A DNA stretch of 64,000 nt, taken from positions 1 to 64,000 of the forward strand of contig JAFAER010000018.1 in the NCBI GenBank assembly GCA_023423895.1, in the 5' to 3' direction. The notes under the pieces are model-generated. The model worked only from the letters and a program-made list of their open reading frames with translations, ran no database searches and was not told the origin of the DNA. Source of the stretch: Pseudomonadota bacterium (GTDB lineage Bacteria; Myxococcota_A; Polyangia; Polyangiales; Polyangiaceae). Every line of letters starts with the position of its first letter. The first letter of the stretch is position 1. Below, piece by piece: positions 1-8,176 of the stretch. A program made the translations under genes and the position numbers.

Positions 1-1712
1 CCGTCGCTCTTCATGCGCTGGAGTCCAACGGTGCAGACAGAGTCGCCGAAGGCCTGCCCCGGACCGCGATTGCGCGAGAGATCGACGCGCGTGTATTCGT
101 ACTCGCCGCGCGTACCGATCGGCTTGAAGTCGGTGAGCATGCCGCCCGCGCACTCGAGCCAGACATCCTTGAATGCACCGCCGGCATCCTTCGCGCGGAC
201 GATCGTGAGCGCGGTCTCCTGGTACGACGGGTCGGCGAAGAAGCTGTAGGCGTTGAGGTACTGCTTCGCGGGCACGACGTTGACGAACTCCGGATCGCCG
301 CGACCGCCCATCTGCTTCTTCCCGAGAAAGTCGGACCCGGTGACCGCCGCCCCGCCTCCGGCCATCATGGCCGCGAGATAGAAGGGGTGCTCTGCATCCT
401 GACTCCGAACGACGAACGCCTCGCCGGTGCCGGACCAGAATGTGACCACCTCGCCGGCAGAGAGCTCCAGCGGCGCGCCGGGCGGCACCACGGGGTCATA
501 GTCGAGACGCGTCTCATTTCGCGCGGCCACGATGCGGTAGGGCATCGGCTCGTGCTCGTCACCGAGGCGCGGGCGGTAGCCGACGCCGACGTATTCGGAG
601 CCCCACTGCGCGAAGGGCGGCAGTTGCTGGAGTGCGAAGTCACATGCGGTTCGGCTCGACGGAACGAACATGCATTCGTGGCCGCCGAAGATGCTCGTCG
701 GCTTGTTCGACGTGACGATGCTTCCCGAGAGCTCGTCGGACTGGTTGATCTGGAGGAGCTGACCGCGACTCAAACGGGCGGTCACGGGCACGTTCGCTGC
801 ACCGCCGATGAATCCGTCGCCGTCCTGGATCGCGCGCTTCGGAAGGATTGTGATCTCCGTCTCGTCCTCCGACGCAACGATCTGGGCGGCCGGGCCGCCG
901 TTGTGGTTGTTGAACGCCGTGCTCATCTGCTCCCACGCGTTCATGAGCACGTGCTCCGTGCCCCACGAAGCGACGGGAAGAAGCAGCGTCGCCGACGCCA
1001 CGTGGCTGTCGCTACCGCTGTACGGGTAGATCGCCGCCGCGCTCACGGGAGCCGATGTGGCGATGCGGAAGGACGATCCGAACCCGGTGCCCTCGGGGAG
1101 CGGGTCGGCGGTGGTGGCAGGCGTCACCGCATCCGGGCACGAGGTTCCTCCTTCGCCGGTGACCGTCTGCGGGGTGGGCCCCGAGACGAAGAGGACGGCG
1201 CTGTCGCCGGGCTCGATCGTGCCGGCAAGCGGCGTCCACGTCGAGTCGGGGCCCGCGTTGAGGCGGAAGAGGGCCTTCGAGATGTCGAGCCTCTCGCCCT
1301 TCAGCTCGAGCGAGACCTCGATCGGCTTCGCAGCGGTGTTGACCAGGTACGCGGCGTAGCAGCCCTGCCCGTAGCCCTTGGTGAAGCGCGCCGGCTGGAG
1401 GAAGAACTCGCAGCCGTTGGAGCTCCGATCGGCGGCGGCCGCGGCGCATGGCTCCTGACACGAGCCCGCGCCACAGGCGAGCTCGGGCGGGCATGTCTCC
1501 ACGATACTCCCGGTGCACGTCTCGACGACGGAGCGGCCGTCGAGCGAGCACTGCAGCGGGCAGACGACACCGGAGGACGCATCGCGTCCGAAGCCGTCGT
1601 CGCCGGTCGAATCGAAGCCGCCATCGCGGCTCTCGCATGCAAGCACGACGCTCGCGGCGATAGCGACCGAGCCGAGGACGAATGCGACGGCGGTGGGCGA
1701 ATGACGGATCAT
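1..1712 (-). CDS. IgGFc-binding-like lipoprotein, cluster A gene 8 (3' end off window)
   Basis: Open frame of 570 codons with no stop before the left edge. The start ATG overlaps the stop of the RCC1-like gene upstream (ATGA). A lipoprotein signal peptide ends in VLAC with Cys26, followed by a Cys-rich stretch (CPLQCSLDGRSVVETCTG) and a long beta-rich region resembling the IgGFc-binding protein N-terminal domain: runs such as AAAIYPYSGSDSHVASATLL and IVASEDEITILPKRAIQDG mark it. The cluster B paralogue at 53489 aligns along the whole visible length; by that comparison only about 35 C-terminal residues lie outside the window. Probably a surface-exposed outer-membrane lipoprotein; its ligand is unknown. 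Confidence 0.88.
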   Translation of the reverse strand, partial: MIRHSPTAVAFVLGSVAIAASVVLACESRDGGFDSTGDDGFGRDASSGVVCPLQCSLDGRSVVETCTGSIVETCPPELACGAGSCQEPCAAAAADRSSNGCEFFLQPARFTKGYGQGCYAAYLVNTAAKPIEVSLELKGERLDISKALFRLNAGPDSTWTPLAGTIEPGDSAVLFVSGPTPQTVTGEGGTSCPDAVTPATTADPLPEGTGFGSSFRIATSAPVSAAAIYPYSGSDSHVASATLLLPVASWGTEHVLMNAWEQMSTAFNNHNGGPAAQIVASEDETEITILPKRAIQDGDGFIGGAANVPVTARLSRGQLLQINQSDELSGSIVTSNKPTSIFGGHECMFVPSSRTACDFALQQLPPFAQWGSEYVGVGYRPRLGDEHEPMPYRIVAARNETRLDYDPVVPPGAPLELSAGEVVTFWSGTGEAFVVRSQDAEHPFYLAAMMAGGGAAVTGSDFLGKKQMGGRGDPEFVNVVPAKQYLNAYSFFADPSYQETALTIVRAKDAGGAFKDVWLECAGGMLTDFKPIGTRGEYEYTRVDLSRNRGPGQAFGDSVCTVGLQRMKSD

Positions 1713-3073
1713 GGCAGAAGGACCTCTTGCGGCACGAGGCTCGGCTCCTTGATGGCACCGTTGCCGAGCTGTCCGGTGACGTTGTCGCCCCAGCAGAAGA
1801 CCCTCCCGTCTACGAGGAGGGCGCACGTCGTTCGCGCAGAGGCGCGGACGATCGAGGCGGGGCTGGGAAGCCCGCTGACCTTGACGGGCTCGAGGGCCCA
1901 TTCGCGCGTGCCGTCCCCGACCTGCCCGTGCGTGTTGTTCCCCCAGCAGTAGACGTCGCCGGACACTCCGACCGCGCAGGCGCGCTGCGGGATGGAGGCG
2001 TTGCCGATGCTCGAGTGGGTCGCGATGTCCACGACCGGCTCGGGCGTGGGCACCGCCTGCGGGAGCGCGCGGGACAGCGCCGTCCCCGGCAAGCCGCTGA
2101 TACTTCCCCAGCAATACGCGATGCCGTGCGCGACCGCGCAGGCGTTGTCGTGGCCGACGTCGATGGCGGAGACGCCCGTGAGCTCGACTTCCTGCGGATA
2201 CGGATCGGGGAAGAGCGACGACTCCCGGCCGAGCGGAGGATTGGCGCCCCAGCTCAGGAGCGTCCCATCCGCGCGCAGCACGAGCGACGCGTAGCCAACG
2301 GCAATCTTCTTGATCGGCGCGCCCTCGGGCAGCGGCTGCGGCGCGGGCGTGCGCGGTTCCGTCGGGTTCTCTCCGAGCTCGGGGACGGCGACCTGGGCAT
2401 ACTGGTTCATCCCCCAGCAAACCACCTTGCCGTCGGTCACCGCGCACGCGACGCCGTGGGAGGTCAGGTAGCGCGAGACGCTGATCATCGTCGCGGGCGG
2501 GATGTCGAGCTCGATGGGCGTCGTCTGCTTCGTCATCGCGGCGGTCGTCGAGCGAAGGTACGGGCCCATCCCCCAGCACCACGTGGAGCCGGCTGCGTCG
2601 ATCGCGCAGTTGTGCTCGAGGAACACAATGTCACTCAGTCCCTCGACCCGTTCGGGCGTGGCGCTTCCTGGCACCGGCCCGGTCGGCCCACGACCGAGCT
2701 CGCCGTCGGCGTTCTGTCCCCAGCACGCGACGGACCGATCCTGGAGGAGCGCGCAGAAGCCGGCCGTGAGCGGGCGGGCGCCGTTCGTCGTGGCGATCGA
2801 CGTTGCGCACCGATCGGACGCGCAGACGACCGGGCGAGCTCCGGCGTCGGAGGTCGCGGCGTCCTGCCGCGGAGCCTTCGGCGGTCCTGCGTCTACCGGC
2901 GCGTCGGCGAAGCCGCCGTCGTCAGGCACGCCGGCTTCCTCGAGCTCGCCTTCATGACCGAGCACCACGTCCGACTCGCTCGAGCAATGCGCGAGCCCCG
3001 CGCTGCCGAGAATGAGGAGCGGCACGGCGAAGATGCCGCGACTGCGCTCAGGGGGTCGACTTGACGTACGCAC
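1709..3073 (-). CDS. RCC1-repeat propeller lipoprotein, cluster A gene 7
   Basis: 454 residues. About seven RCC1-like repeats carry the CWG core (ACWGQNADGELGRG, VCWGMNQYAQV, SWGANPPLGRESSLFPD, YCWGNNTHGQVGDGT, FCWGDNVTGQLGNG), enough for one seven-bladed propeller. A signal peptide ends in a lipobox (GLAHC). An upstream ATG at 3103 is possible, but I chose the GTG at 3073 because it gives exactly the 26-base overlap with gene 6 that the paralogue at 52137 has, and the two N-termini then align residue for residue (VRTSSRPPER against MHFTRRLLER). The RCC1 fold in bacteria is usually a protein-binding scaffold; no partner can be named. The next gene starts inside its stop codon. Confidence 0.87.
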   Translation of the reverse strand: MRTSSRPPERSRGIFAVPLLILGSAGLAHCSSESDVVLGHEGELEEAGVPDDGGFADAPVDAGPPKAPRQDAATSDAGARPVVCASDRCATSIATTNGARPLTAGFCALLQDRSVACWGQNADGELGRGPTGPVPGSATPERVEGLSDIVFLEHNCAIDAAGSTWCWGMGPYLRSTTAAMTKQTTPIELDIPPATMISVSRYLTSHGVACAVTDGKVVCWGMNQYAQVAVPELGENPTEPRTPAPQPLPEGAPIKKIAVGYASLVLRADGTLLSWGANPPLGRESSLFPDPYPQEVELTGVSAIDVGHDNACAVAHGIAYCWGSISGLPGTALSRALPQAVPTPEPVVDIATHSSIGNASIPQRACAVGVSGDVYCWGNNTHGQVGDGTREWALEPVKVSGLPSPASIVRASARTTCALLVDGRVFCWGDNVTGQLGNGAIKEPSLVPQEVLLP

Positions 3074-4370
3074 GGTATCTCCCAACGGCCCAGAGGTTCT
3101 CATTCGAGGTTCCGCGAAGGCGCTCCAGCGGCTCGGTGTTTGGCGCTCCGTTGATCACGAGCGTCGAGTAGTCGAAGGATCCCGCGTCACTGCTCCAGAG
3201 CGAGGTCGCGCGCATCACGCCGCCGCCCGCGCCTACGGCCCGATGGGCGACGATCCACAGATCATCCATCGACGTCCCCCACGGTGACGTCAGCTGAACA
3301 CCGAACTTCGGGGCCGCGCTCGTTCGCTTGACCTGCACCACGCCGTCGGCGAGAGCGATCATGACGAGCTCGTTGACCGCGCCACCTGTAACCGTCGTCG
3401 TTCCGACGAGACTGTTGGCCGCCGGTGCGTGGACGGTCGAGAGCGCGCCGCCGAGCATCGCGACGTCTGGCTTCGGCGTGCAGCCGGGCCCGGCCGTCGG
3501 CACGCCGTCGATCACGGTGGCGTAGCCGTCCTGCGATTTCCGCAGCGCGACGACACATCGAGCGGACGCTGTCTTGCCGCGCTGCCCGACGAACCACATG
3601 TCGTCGGGGCCCGTCCCCGCGATCGCTCCGAAGACGGCGGGGTTCGCCGGGTCTCCGTCGACGTAGTCCTGCACCCAGGGGCTCGCCTCGTCGCCGCCGT
3701 CGCTCTCGGCACCCGCGTCCGGCGCGAGAGCGCCCCGGTTCAACCGAAACACGTTCCCGCACGCGACGGCGTAGACGTCATCGCGACCGGAGCCCCCGAT
3801 GGTGGCGGTGGTGTCCATGGCAGGGCATCGGATGAACGTGCGTGTCCAGTCCCATCGCACTTCCGGCGAAGGCGGACGCGTCCCACGCATGATGATCGCG
3901 CCGAACGCGCCGCCCGTGAGCCCCGACAGGTCCGAGATCAGGACGAAGACCTCGTCTTCGTCGGGCGCCCAGACCGCGCGCACGTTGGTCGTGTTCGAGA
4001 AGTCGTTTCCCTTGTCGATGAACCTCCAGCCGTTGGCCGCGTCCCATTCGAGGAACTTGGTCCCAAGAGACTCCGACGACCCCACCGCGAAGGCGCGCTG
4101 TCCGACGGCCCAGACGTCCTTGAAGAAGAAGCCGTCAGCAGGCGCCTCCGTGATGCACCATCCCGCGACGCTGCAGCGCTCGACGACCCCTAGCCCGTCC
4201 GGGAGCGAGGCGTCACGAGGTGGTGTCGACGCCTCGTCGAGGGTGACGCCACCGCCGTCCTCCGTCGGATCGATCGGTGTCGTCGTGTCGACTTCTCCCG
4301 AAGCGGAGCACGCAAACGCGGCACCGAGCAGGCCCGCCACGGCACCGGCGCGACCGAGCGAGACCTTCAT
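3048..4370 (-). CDS. Propeller-like lipoprotein, cluster A gene 6
   Basis: 440 residues with lipobox AAFAC. After an acidic low-complexity linker come scattered propeller-type strands: KDVWAVG, DEVFVLIS, DDVYAVACG, DDMWFVGQRG, DDLWIVAHRA, NLWAVGRYRA. The ATG at 4370 overlaps the gene 5 stop (ATGA); a much longer frame running up to 5654 is only a shadow, because it lies antisense-like across gene 5 in another frame. The last 26 bases overlap the start of gene 7. The paralogue at 50468 aligns at both ends but has an extra block of about 127 residues of DGG-PPP repeats that is absent here. Envelope location is inferred from the lipobox; function unknown. Confidence 0.87.
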   Translation of the reverse strand: MKVSLGRAGAVAGLLGAAFACSASGEVDTTTPIDPTEDGGGVTLDEASTPPRDASLPDGLGVVERCSVAGWCITEAPADGFFFKDVWAVGQRAFAVGSSESLGTKFLEWDAANGWRFIDKGNDFSNTTNVRAVWAPDEDEVFVLISDLSGLTGGAFGAIIMRGTRPPSPEVRWDWTRTFIRCPAMDTTATIGGSGRDDVYAVACGNVFRLNRGALAPDAGAESDGGDEASPWVQDYVDGDPANPAVFGAIAGTGPDDMWFVGQRGKTASARCVVALRKSQDGYATVIDGVPTAGPGCTPKPDVAMLGGALSTVHAPAANSLVGTTTVTGGAVNELVMIALADGVVQVKRTSAAPKFGVQLTSPWGTSMDDLWIVAHRAVGAGGGVMRATSLWSSDAGSFDYSTLVINGAPNTEPLERLRGTSNENLWAVGRYRAYVKSTP

Positions 4371-5578
4371 GGCTTTCCTCCAAGCGAAAGGATGACGCCG
4401 TCGCCCCCGACCCAGACGTGTCCGGGGGCCGACGTCCAGACAGTGCAGAGGTCGGGGAGGCGATCGCCCAGACCACGAACGTCGACGAGCGACCATGTCA
4501 CTCCGTCGTAGTGAAGGACCGTCGCGTGATCCCCGACGGCCCAGACGTCGGTCTTCGAGGTCCCCCACACGGCGTGAAGATCTTCCGTGGTCGGGACGTC
4601 TTCGACCACGTCCCACGCGACCTCCCCGCCGGTGTAGTGGCGGATCGTGCCCGCGCCTCCGACGGCCCAGACGTCGGTCGGCGAGGCCGCCCACACGCCG
4701 TTCAGGCCTGCCCACGTCCGGCTGTTGAGCGCACGGACCGTCGGGGTCTCGCTCTGCGCGCCGGTGATGTGGAACGTCGCGCCCTTGACGCCGACCGCCC
4801 AGAGATCGTCGGCGTTGCTGCCGTGGATGTCCTGCATCTGCACGCACCCGAGAGCTGCGCACGCGCCCGGAGGAAGGACGACCGCGAACTCCACGTTCCG
4901 GCCGCCGTCTCCCTCGAGGACACGCGCGCGCCAGAGGCCGTTCTTCTGGCTCGGCGAGGTAGAGCTGGTGCCCTCGACGATGGTCCCCCACGCCCACTCC
5001 GCATCCGCCGGGGCGAACAGCGACGTGATCGGGCGGATGGTCCCCTGCACGATCGCGGCAGGGAGGACTGGCTCCTTCGCTCGGATCCAACCCGTCGGCG
5101 ATGGGGTCGCGCCGTCGGCAGGGATCAGGTCGGCGCCGTGCGCATACCCGATCGGGGGCGTCGCCATGGCGATCTCCCCGGCATCGAGCAGCCACAACGC
5201 CGACAGAGACTCGACCGCGCCGGTCTGAGCGCGCGACCACGACGTGCCGTCGAAGTGAGCAGCAGCCCCTCGCGCACCGACGGCCCAGACGTCGTTCGCC
5301 GAACGGCCGCGGATCACCCGGATGCGCGTCCGGAGATCGAGCGGGCCGCCCACCGCCGAGGGCTCGAACGGTCCGTTCGGGCAGAGGCTCTCCGGCAGGC
5401 ATGGATCGGCTGCGCCCGCATCCGCGATTTCGCCCCCGTCGCCATCGGACGGCGACGCGTCGGCGCCCGGCAGCGGGGAGGGATGGTCGGTCGGCTGGAG
5501 CGAAGGGTCCTCGTCCGTCGCGCAGGCGAGCGCCGTGACGGCGACCGTGAGCGCGCTGCCCGCAATGAACGTCCTCAT
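4367..5578 (-). CDS. DVWAVG-repeat propeller lipoprotein, cluster A gene 5
   Basis: 403 residues, lipobox TALAC, then a 40-residue Asp/Ala/Gly/Pro linker. Four to five propeller-blade repeats follow the pattern D-x-W-A-V-G-x-x-G-x-x-x-H-x-x-G-x-x-W, for example NDVWAVGARGAAAHFDGTSW and TDVWAVGDHATVLHYDG, closing with HVWVGGDGVILSLGG. The start and stop are both in ATGA overlaps with genes 4 and 6. The paralogue at 49254 shares the repeats, the CPN motif (LCPNGPF against LCPNAQF), the sequence DLRTRIRVIRGRS and the C-terminus. Probably a surface lipoprotein with a beta-propeller; ligand unknown. Confidence 0.88.
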   Translation of the reverse strand: MRTFIAGSALTVAVTALACATDEDPSLQPTDHPSPLPGADASPSDGDGGEIADAGAADPCLPESLCPNGPFEPSAVGGPLDLRTRIRVIRGRSANDVWAVGARGAAAHFDGTSWSRAQTGAVESLSALWLLDAGEIAMATPPIGYAHGADLIPADGATPSPTGWIRAKEPVLPAAIVQGTIRPITSLFAPADAEWAWGTIVEGTSSTSPSQKNGLWRARVLEGDGGRNVEFAVVLPPGACAALGCVQMQDIHGSNADDLWAVGVKGATFHITGAQSETPTVRALNSRTWAGLNGVWAASPTDVWAVGGAGTIRHYTGGEVAWDVVEDVPTTEDLHAVWGTSKTDVWAVGDHATVLHYDGVTWSLVDVRGLGDRLPDLCTVWTSAPGHVWVGGDGVILSLGGKP

Positions 5579-6738
5579 CGCGCTTCCTCGCCTTCGCCGC
5601 ACGCGTGAACCGCGCACTGGCCACCGATGCACGGCTGGCCGGCGAGCGCATCACACTCGTTCCCGCAGGCGCCGCAGTGGCGCTGGTCGGAGCTCAAGTT
5701 GACCTCACAGCCGTCCGACGGATCTCCGTTGCAGTCGCCCCAGCCCTGCCGGCAGCTCGTCGTGCACGAGCCGTAGTTGCACGTCGCGACGTTGTTCTCG
5801 TTCACGCCGAGCAGAAGGCACGAGCTGAAGCACGCGCCGCAGTGGGAAGGATTGGTCGCGAGGTCCACGCAGCTCGAGCCGCACAGCGTTTGGCCGGGCG
5901 GGCAGAGGCACTGAATGCCGCTCGGGCGCTGCACACAGGCCTGCCCGGGCAGGCAGGCGGCGCCGCACGCGCCACAGTTGTCGTCGGTGACCAGCGAGGT
6001 CTCGCAGCCGTTCGACTGAACCTGATCGCAGTCCGCGTACGGCTCCAGGCACTTGAGGTGCCCGCACTCGGACTCGCTACAGCCGTAATACGCGTTCGCG
6101 GGAGGCGGGCCCGCGTCACCGCCGTCGGCCGGGTTGCAGACGTTGCCACAGCCTCCACAGTTCCGGTCCGCGGTCGCGGGGTCGACGCACTGGTTCCCGC
6201 AATAGATCTTGCCGTCGTCGCAGCCGCACTTCCCGACACCCGACGTCTTGTCGAAGATGCACGGTCGCGCCGGATCGGGGCAGCGGTCGCCACACCCGTT
6301 GCAGTTGTCGTTGGTGCCTAGCGTGACCTCGCAGTCATCGTCGAGGATGCCGTTGCAGTCGGCGGTGAACACGCTGTTCTCGGCCCTGCAGCGGAACGTG
6401 CACTCTCCGGCGACGCAGTCGAAGATCGCGTTGCCGCTGCCCTTGCACTCGAGCCCGCACGCCCCGCAGTTCAGCGGGTCGGTCATGAGGTTGACGTCGC
6501 ACGGATACTGCGACTTCGGGCAGGCCGTGTACGGCAGCGGACAACTGGTGGTCGGACAGTATTCGGTCAGCGTCTGCGGCGGCGCGGCAGCGTCCTTCTG
6601 CGAGAACTCGGGAGGCCGGACGGCGGCGTCTTCGAGATCCGGAAGGTTCATCACGTCGCGGTTCGAACAGCCCCCGCCGACGAGCGGGAACGCAAACGCC
6701 GCCGCGGCGATCGCGGCGATGATGGATCGGCGGAGCAT
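5575..6738 (-). CDS. Cys-rich repeat lipoprotein, cluster A gene 4
   Basis: 387 residues. The signal peptide ends in a lipobox-like VGGGC. Six copies of an x-N/H-C-G-A/G-C-x-x-x-C unit are visible (NCGACGLEC, NCNGCGDRC, NCGGCGNVC, NCGACGAAC, HCGACFSSC, HCGACGNEC), separated by D-C/N-G-D-D-x-C-E-V segments of the MopE/Stig1-like type. The Cys density implies many disulphides and an extracytoplasmic location. ATG 6738 is preceded by AGGAGAG at good spacing, so I rejected the upstream start at 6807 that would overlap gene 3. Proteins of this kind are often mislabelled tryptophan synthase alpha chain; nothing here supports that enzyme. Paralogue: 48043. Confidence 0.88.
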   Translation of the reverse strand: MLRRSIIAAIAAAAFAFPLVGGGCSNRDVMNLPDLEDAAVRPPEFSQKDAAAPPQTLTEYCPTTSCPLPYTACPKSQYPCDVNLMTDPLNCGACGLECKGSGNAIFDCVAGECTFRCRAENSVFTADCNGILDDDCEVTLGTNDNCNGCGDRCPDPARPCIFDKTSGVGKCGCDDGKIYCGNQCVDPATADRNCGGCGNVCNPADGGDAGPPPANAYYGCSESECGHLKCLEPYADCDQVQSNGCETSLVTDDNCGACGAACLPGQACVQRPSGIQCLCPPGQTLCGSSCVDLATNPSHCGACFSSCLLLGVNENNVATCNYGSCTTSCRQGWGDCNGDPSDGCEVNLSSDQRHCGACGNECDALAGQPCIGGQCAVHACGEGEEAR

Positions 6739-6746
6739 GGCTCTCC

Positions 6747-7484
6747 TCAGGGTCGGGACGGGGAAAGAATCGAGCGGAGCCGCGCCGCGTAGGGGCTGTC
6801 GGGCCACGACGCGAGGTACGCTCTCGCGCGCTCTTGCGCCTTGTCGTGATGTCCCTCGGCGACGAGGATCTCGATCTCGAGGAAGCGCGCCTCGCTTGCG
6901 AGGAGTTGCTTCGGGAACGTGCGTTCGTAGGTCGTGAGGTTGGCGCGCGCATCGGCGACGCGATGTCGAGCGATCGCCGCGCTGACACGCTCGAGCGCGC
7001 GAACCTCTTCCATCAGGCGATCCGAGTCGTCGCTCGCGGGCGTCGGGACGGACGTCACGGACGTGGCCGGCGCGCTCGGTTTGGCCTCGGCATTCGACGC
7101 CGACGGCAGCAGCGCAACAGGAACGGCTTCCGTCGAGGGCTCTGCGACGGCCGTCGGCGGGGCCGGTACTTCTCGAACGCTCACGGCTGGAGCCTGAACG
7201 AACGTGGGCGCAGGCTCTTCCGCGCGCGACAGCACGAATGTGCCGGCGGCGAGCAGCGCCACCGTTGCAAGCAGCATCGGCTTCGCGGCGACGAGCCGGC
7301 CCTTCGAAGGCGCGGCGGGCGCGGCGGGTTCCGACGAGGCGCTGTCCGCTGCTGTTCGTGTCGCCGCGTGCACGATCTCGGCGAGGCGAGCTTTGTCGAG
7401 CCCGTCATCGGAGGCGGACGCGAGAAGGCCGCGCGTGAACGGGAAGGCGCTGTCGTCTTCGAGAAGTCGGCGAGGATCCGTCAT
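6747..7484 (-). CDS. Membrane protein with periplasmic TPR-like end, cluster A gene 3
   Basis: 245 residues: about 68 cytoplasmic residues, one membrane segment (LLATVALLAAGTFVLS, about 71-86), a Pro/Ala/Val-rich linker, then two helical hairpins of TPR/YbgF character at the C-terminus (ASEARFLEIEILVAEGHHDK, ARAYLASWPDSPYAARL). The start overlaps the sigma factor stop (ATGA), so the two are translationally coupled. Position, topology and coupling suggest an anti-sigma or sigma-sensing role in which the cytoplasmic end contacts the sigma factor and the TPR end senses an envelope state. I see no ZAS, RskA or FecR signature, so this is inference. Paralogue: 47179. Confidence 0.82.
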   Translation of the reverse strand: MTDPRRLLEDDSAFPFTRGLLASASDDGLDKARLAEIVHAATRTAADSASSEPAAPAAPSKGRLVAAKPMLLATVALLAAGTFVLSRAEEPAPTFVQAPAVSVREVPAPPTAVAEPSTEAVPVALLPSASNAEAKPSAPATSVTSVPTPASDDSDRLMEEVRALERVSAAIARHRVADARANLTTYERTFPKQLLASEARFLEIEILVAEGHHDKAQERARAYLASWPDSPYAARLRSILSPSRP

Positions 7485-8098
7485 GGTGTTCGCCCCTGTC
7501 GCGCGAGCTGCGCGTGAAGCTCGCGCGCGCGGCGATCGAACTGTTCGCGCGCGCGGTGGAGACGCGAGCTGACCGTGCCCGGAGGCAGGTCGAGGAGTTT
7601 GGCGATCTCGAGCGTCGTCATCTCTTCGAGCTCGAAGAGCGTGAAGACGGCGCGCATCTCGACGCTCATCGTGTCGAGCACCGCGTCGAGGGTGGCGCGT
7701 GCTTCTCTCCGCTCGACGAGCTCCTCGGGGCTCGGCCCCTTGTCGACGTCGATGCTCGAACTCTCGAGAGGCTCGTCCGAGAGGCGATTCCGTGCGCGTT
7801 TGTCGACCCGCCGGGCGTTGGATGCGATGCGCATGGCCGTGCCGTACAGGAATGCTCGCTCCGCACCGGTGGGCACCGCATTCATCCTTCGGGACGCGAC
7901 CACGAAGACCTCCTGGACGGCGTCGTCCAGATCAATCTCTGGTACGCCGAGACGCCGGAGCGAGCGCGCCAGAAACGGCGCCTGCTCCAGAAAGAGCTCC
8001 GTGAGCGACGGAGCGCTTTCTCGAGCAGCGCTCGCCGGCGCCTGGGCGGGCTCCGGCGAGGCGACCTCGAGGTCACGAAGATTCGACACCGCCGCCAT
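7481..8098 (-). CDS. ECF-type RNA polymerase sigma factor, cluster A gene 2
   Basis: 205 residues. Region 2 is visible as DLDDAVQEVFVVASRRM with the following hydrophobic/aromatic part (AFLYGTAMRIASN), and region 4 as LEEMTTLEIAKLLDLPPGTV followed by SSRLHRAREQF, a typical sigma-70 family region 4 helix-turn-helix. Region 3 is absent, so it is an ECF-sized factor. About 40 extra N-terminal residues precede region 2. The gap to gene 1 upstream is 78 bp and shows no convincing promoter. It probably directs transcription of its own cluster, as is common for ECF factors; not shown by sequence. Paralogue: 46646. Confidence 0.9.
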   Translation of the reverse strand: MAAVSNLRDLEVASPEPAQAPASAARESAPSLTELFLEQAPFLARSLRRLGVPEIDLDDAVQEVFVVASRRMNAVPTGAERAFLYGTAMRIASNARRVDKRARNRLSDEPLESSSIDVDKGPSPEELVERREARATLDAVLDTMSVEMRAVFTLFELEEMTTLEIAKLLDLPPGTVSSRLHRAREQFDRRARELHAQLARQGRTP

Positions 8099-8176
8099 CC
8101 AAGAAGGAACAGTGTACGGAGTCGACCGGTTTCATCCCTTCGCGGATGACTTTTTGTTCGCCGGGGATAAACGTCG

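Noticed and set aside
3048..5654. 868-codon minus-strand frame covering gene 5 and gene 6 of cluster A
   Set aside because: Its first 430 codons are Arg/Pro/Gly-rich shadow sequence of gene 5 in another frame; the real gene starts at 4370 in an ATGA overlap.
8099..8176. A shared ECF promoter before the sigma genes of clusters A and B
   Set aside because: I compared the 78-bp and 60-bp gaps and the regions before gene 1; no common -35/-10 pair could be supported by eye.
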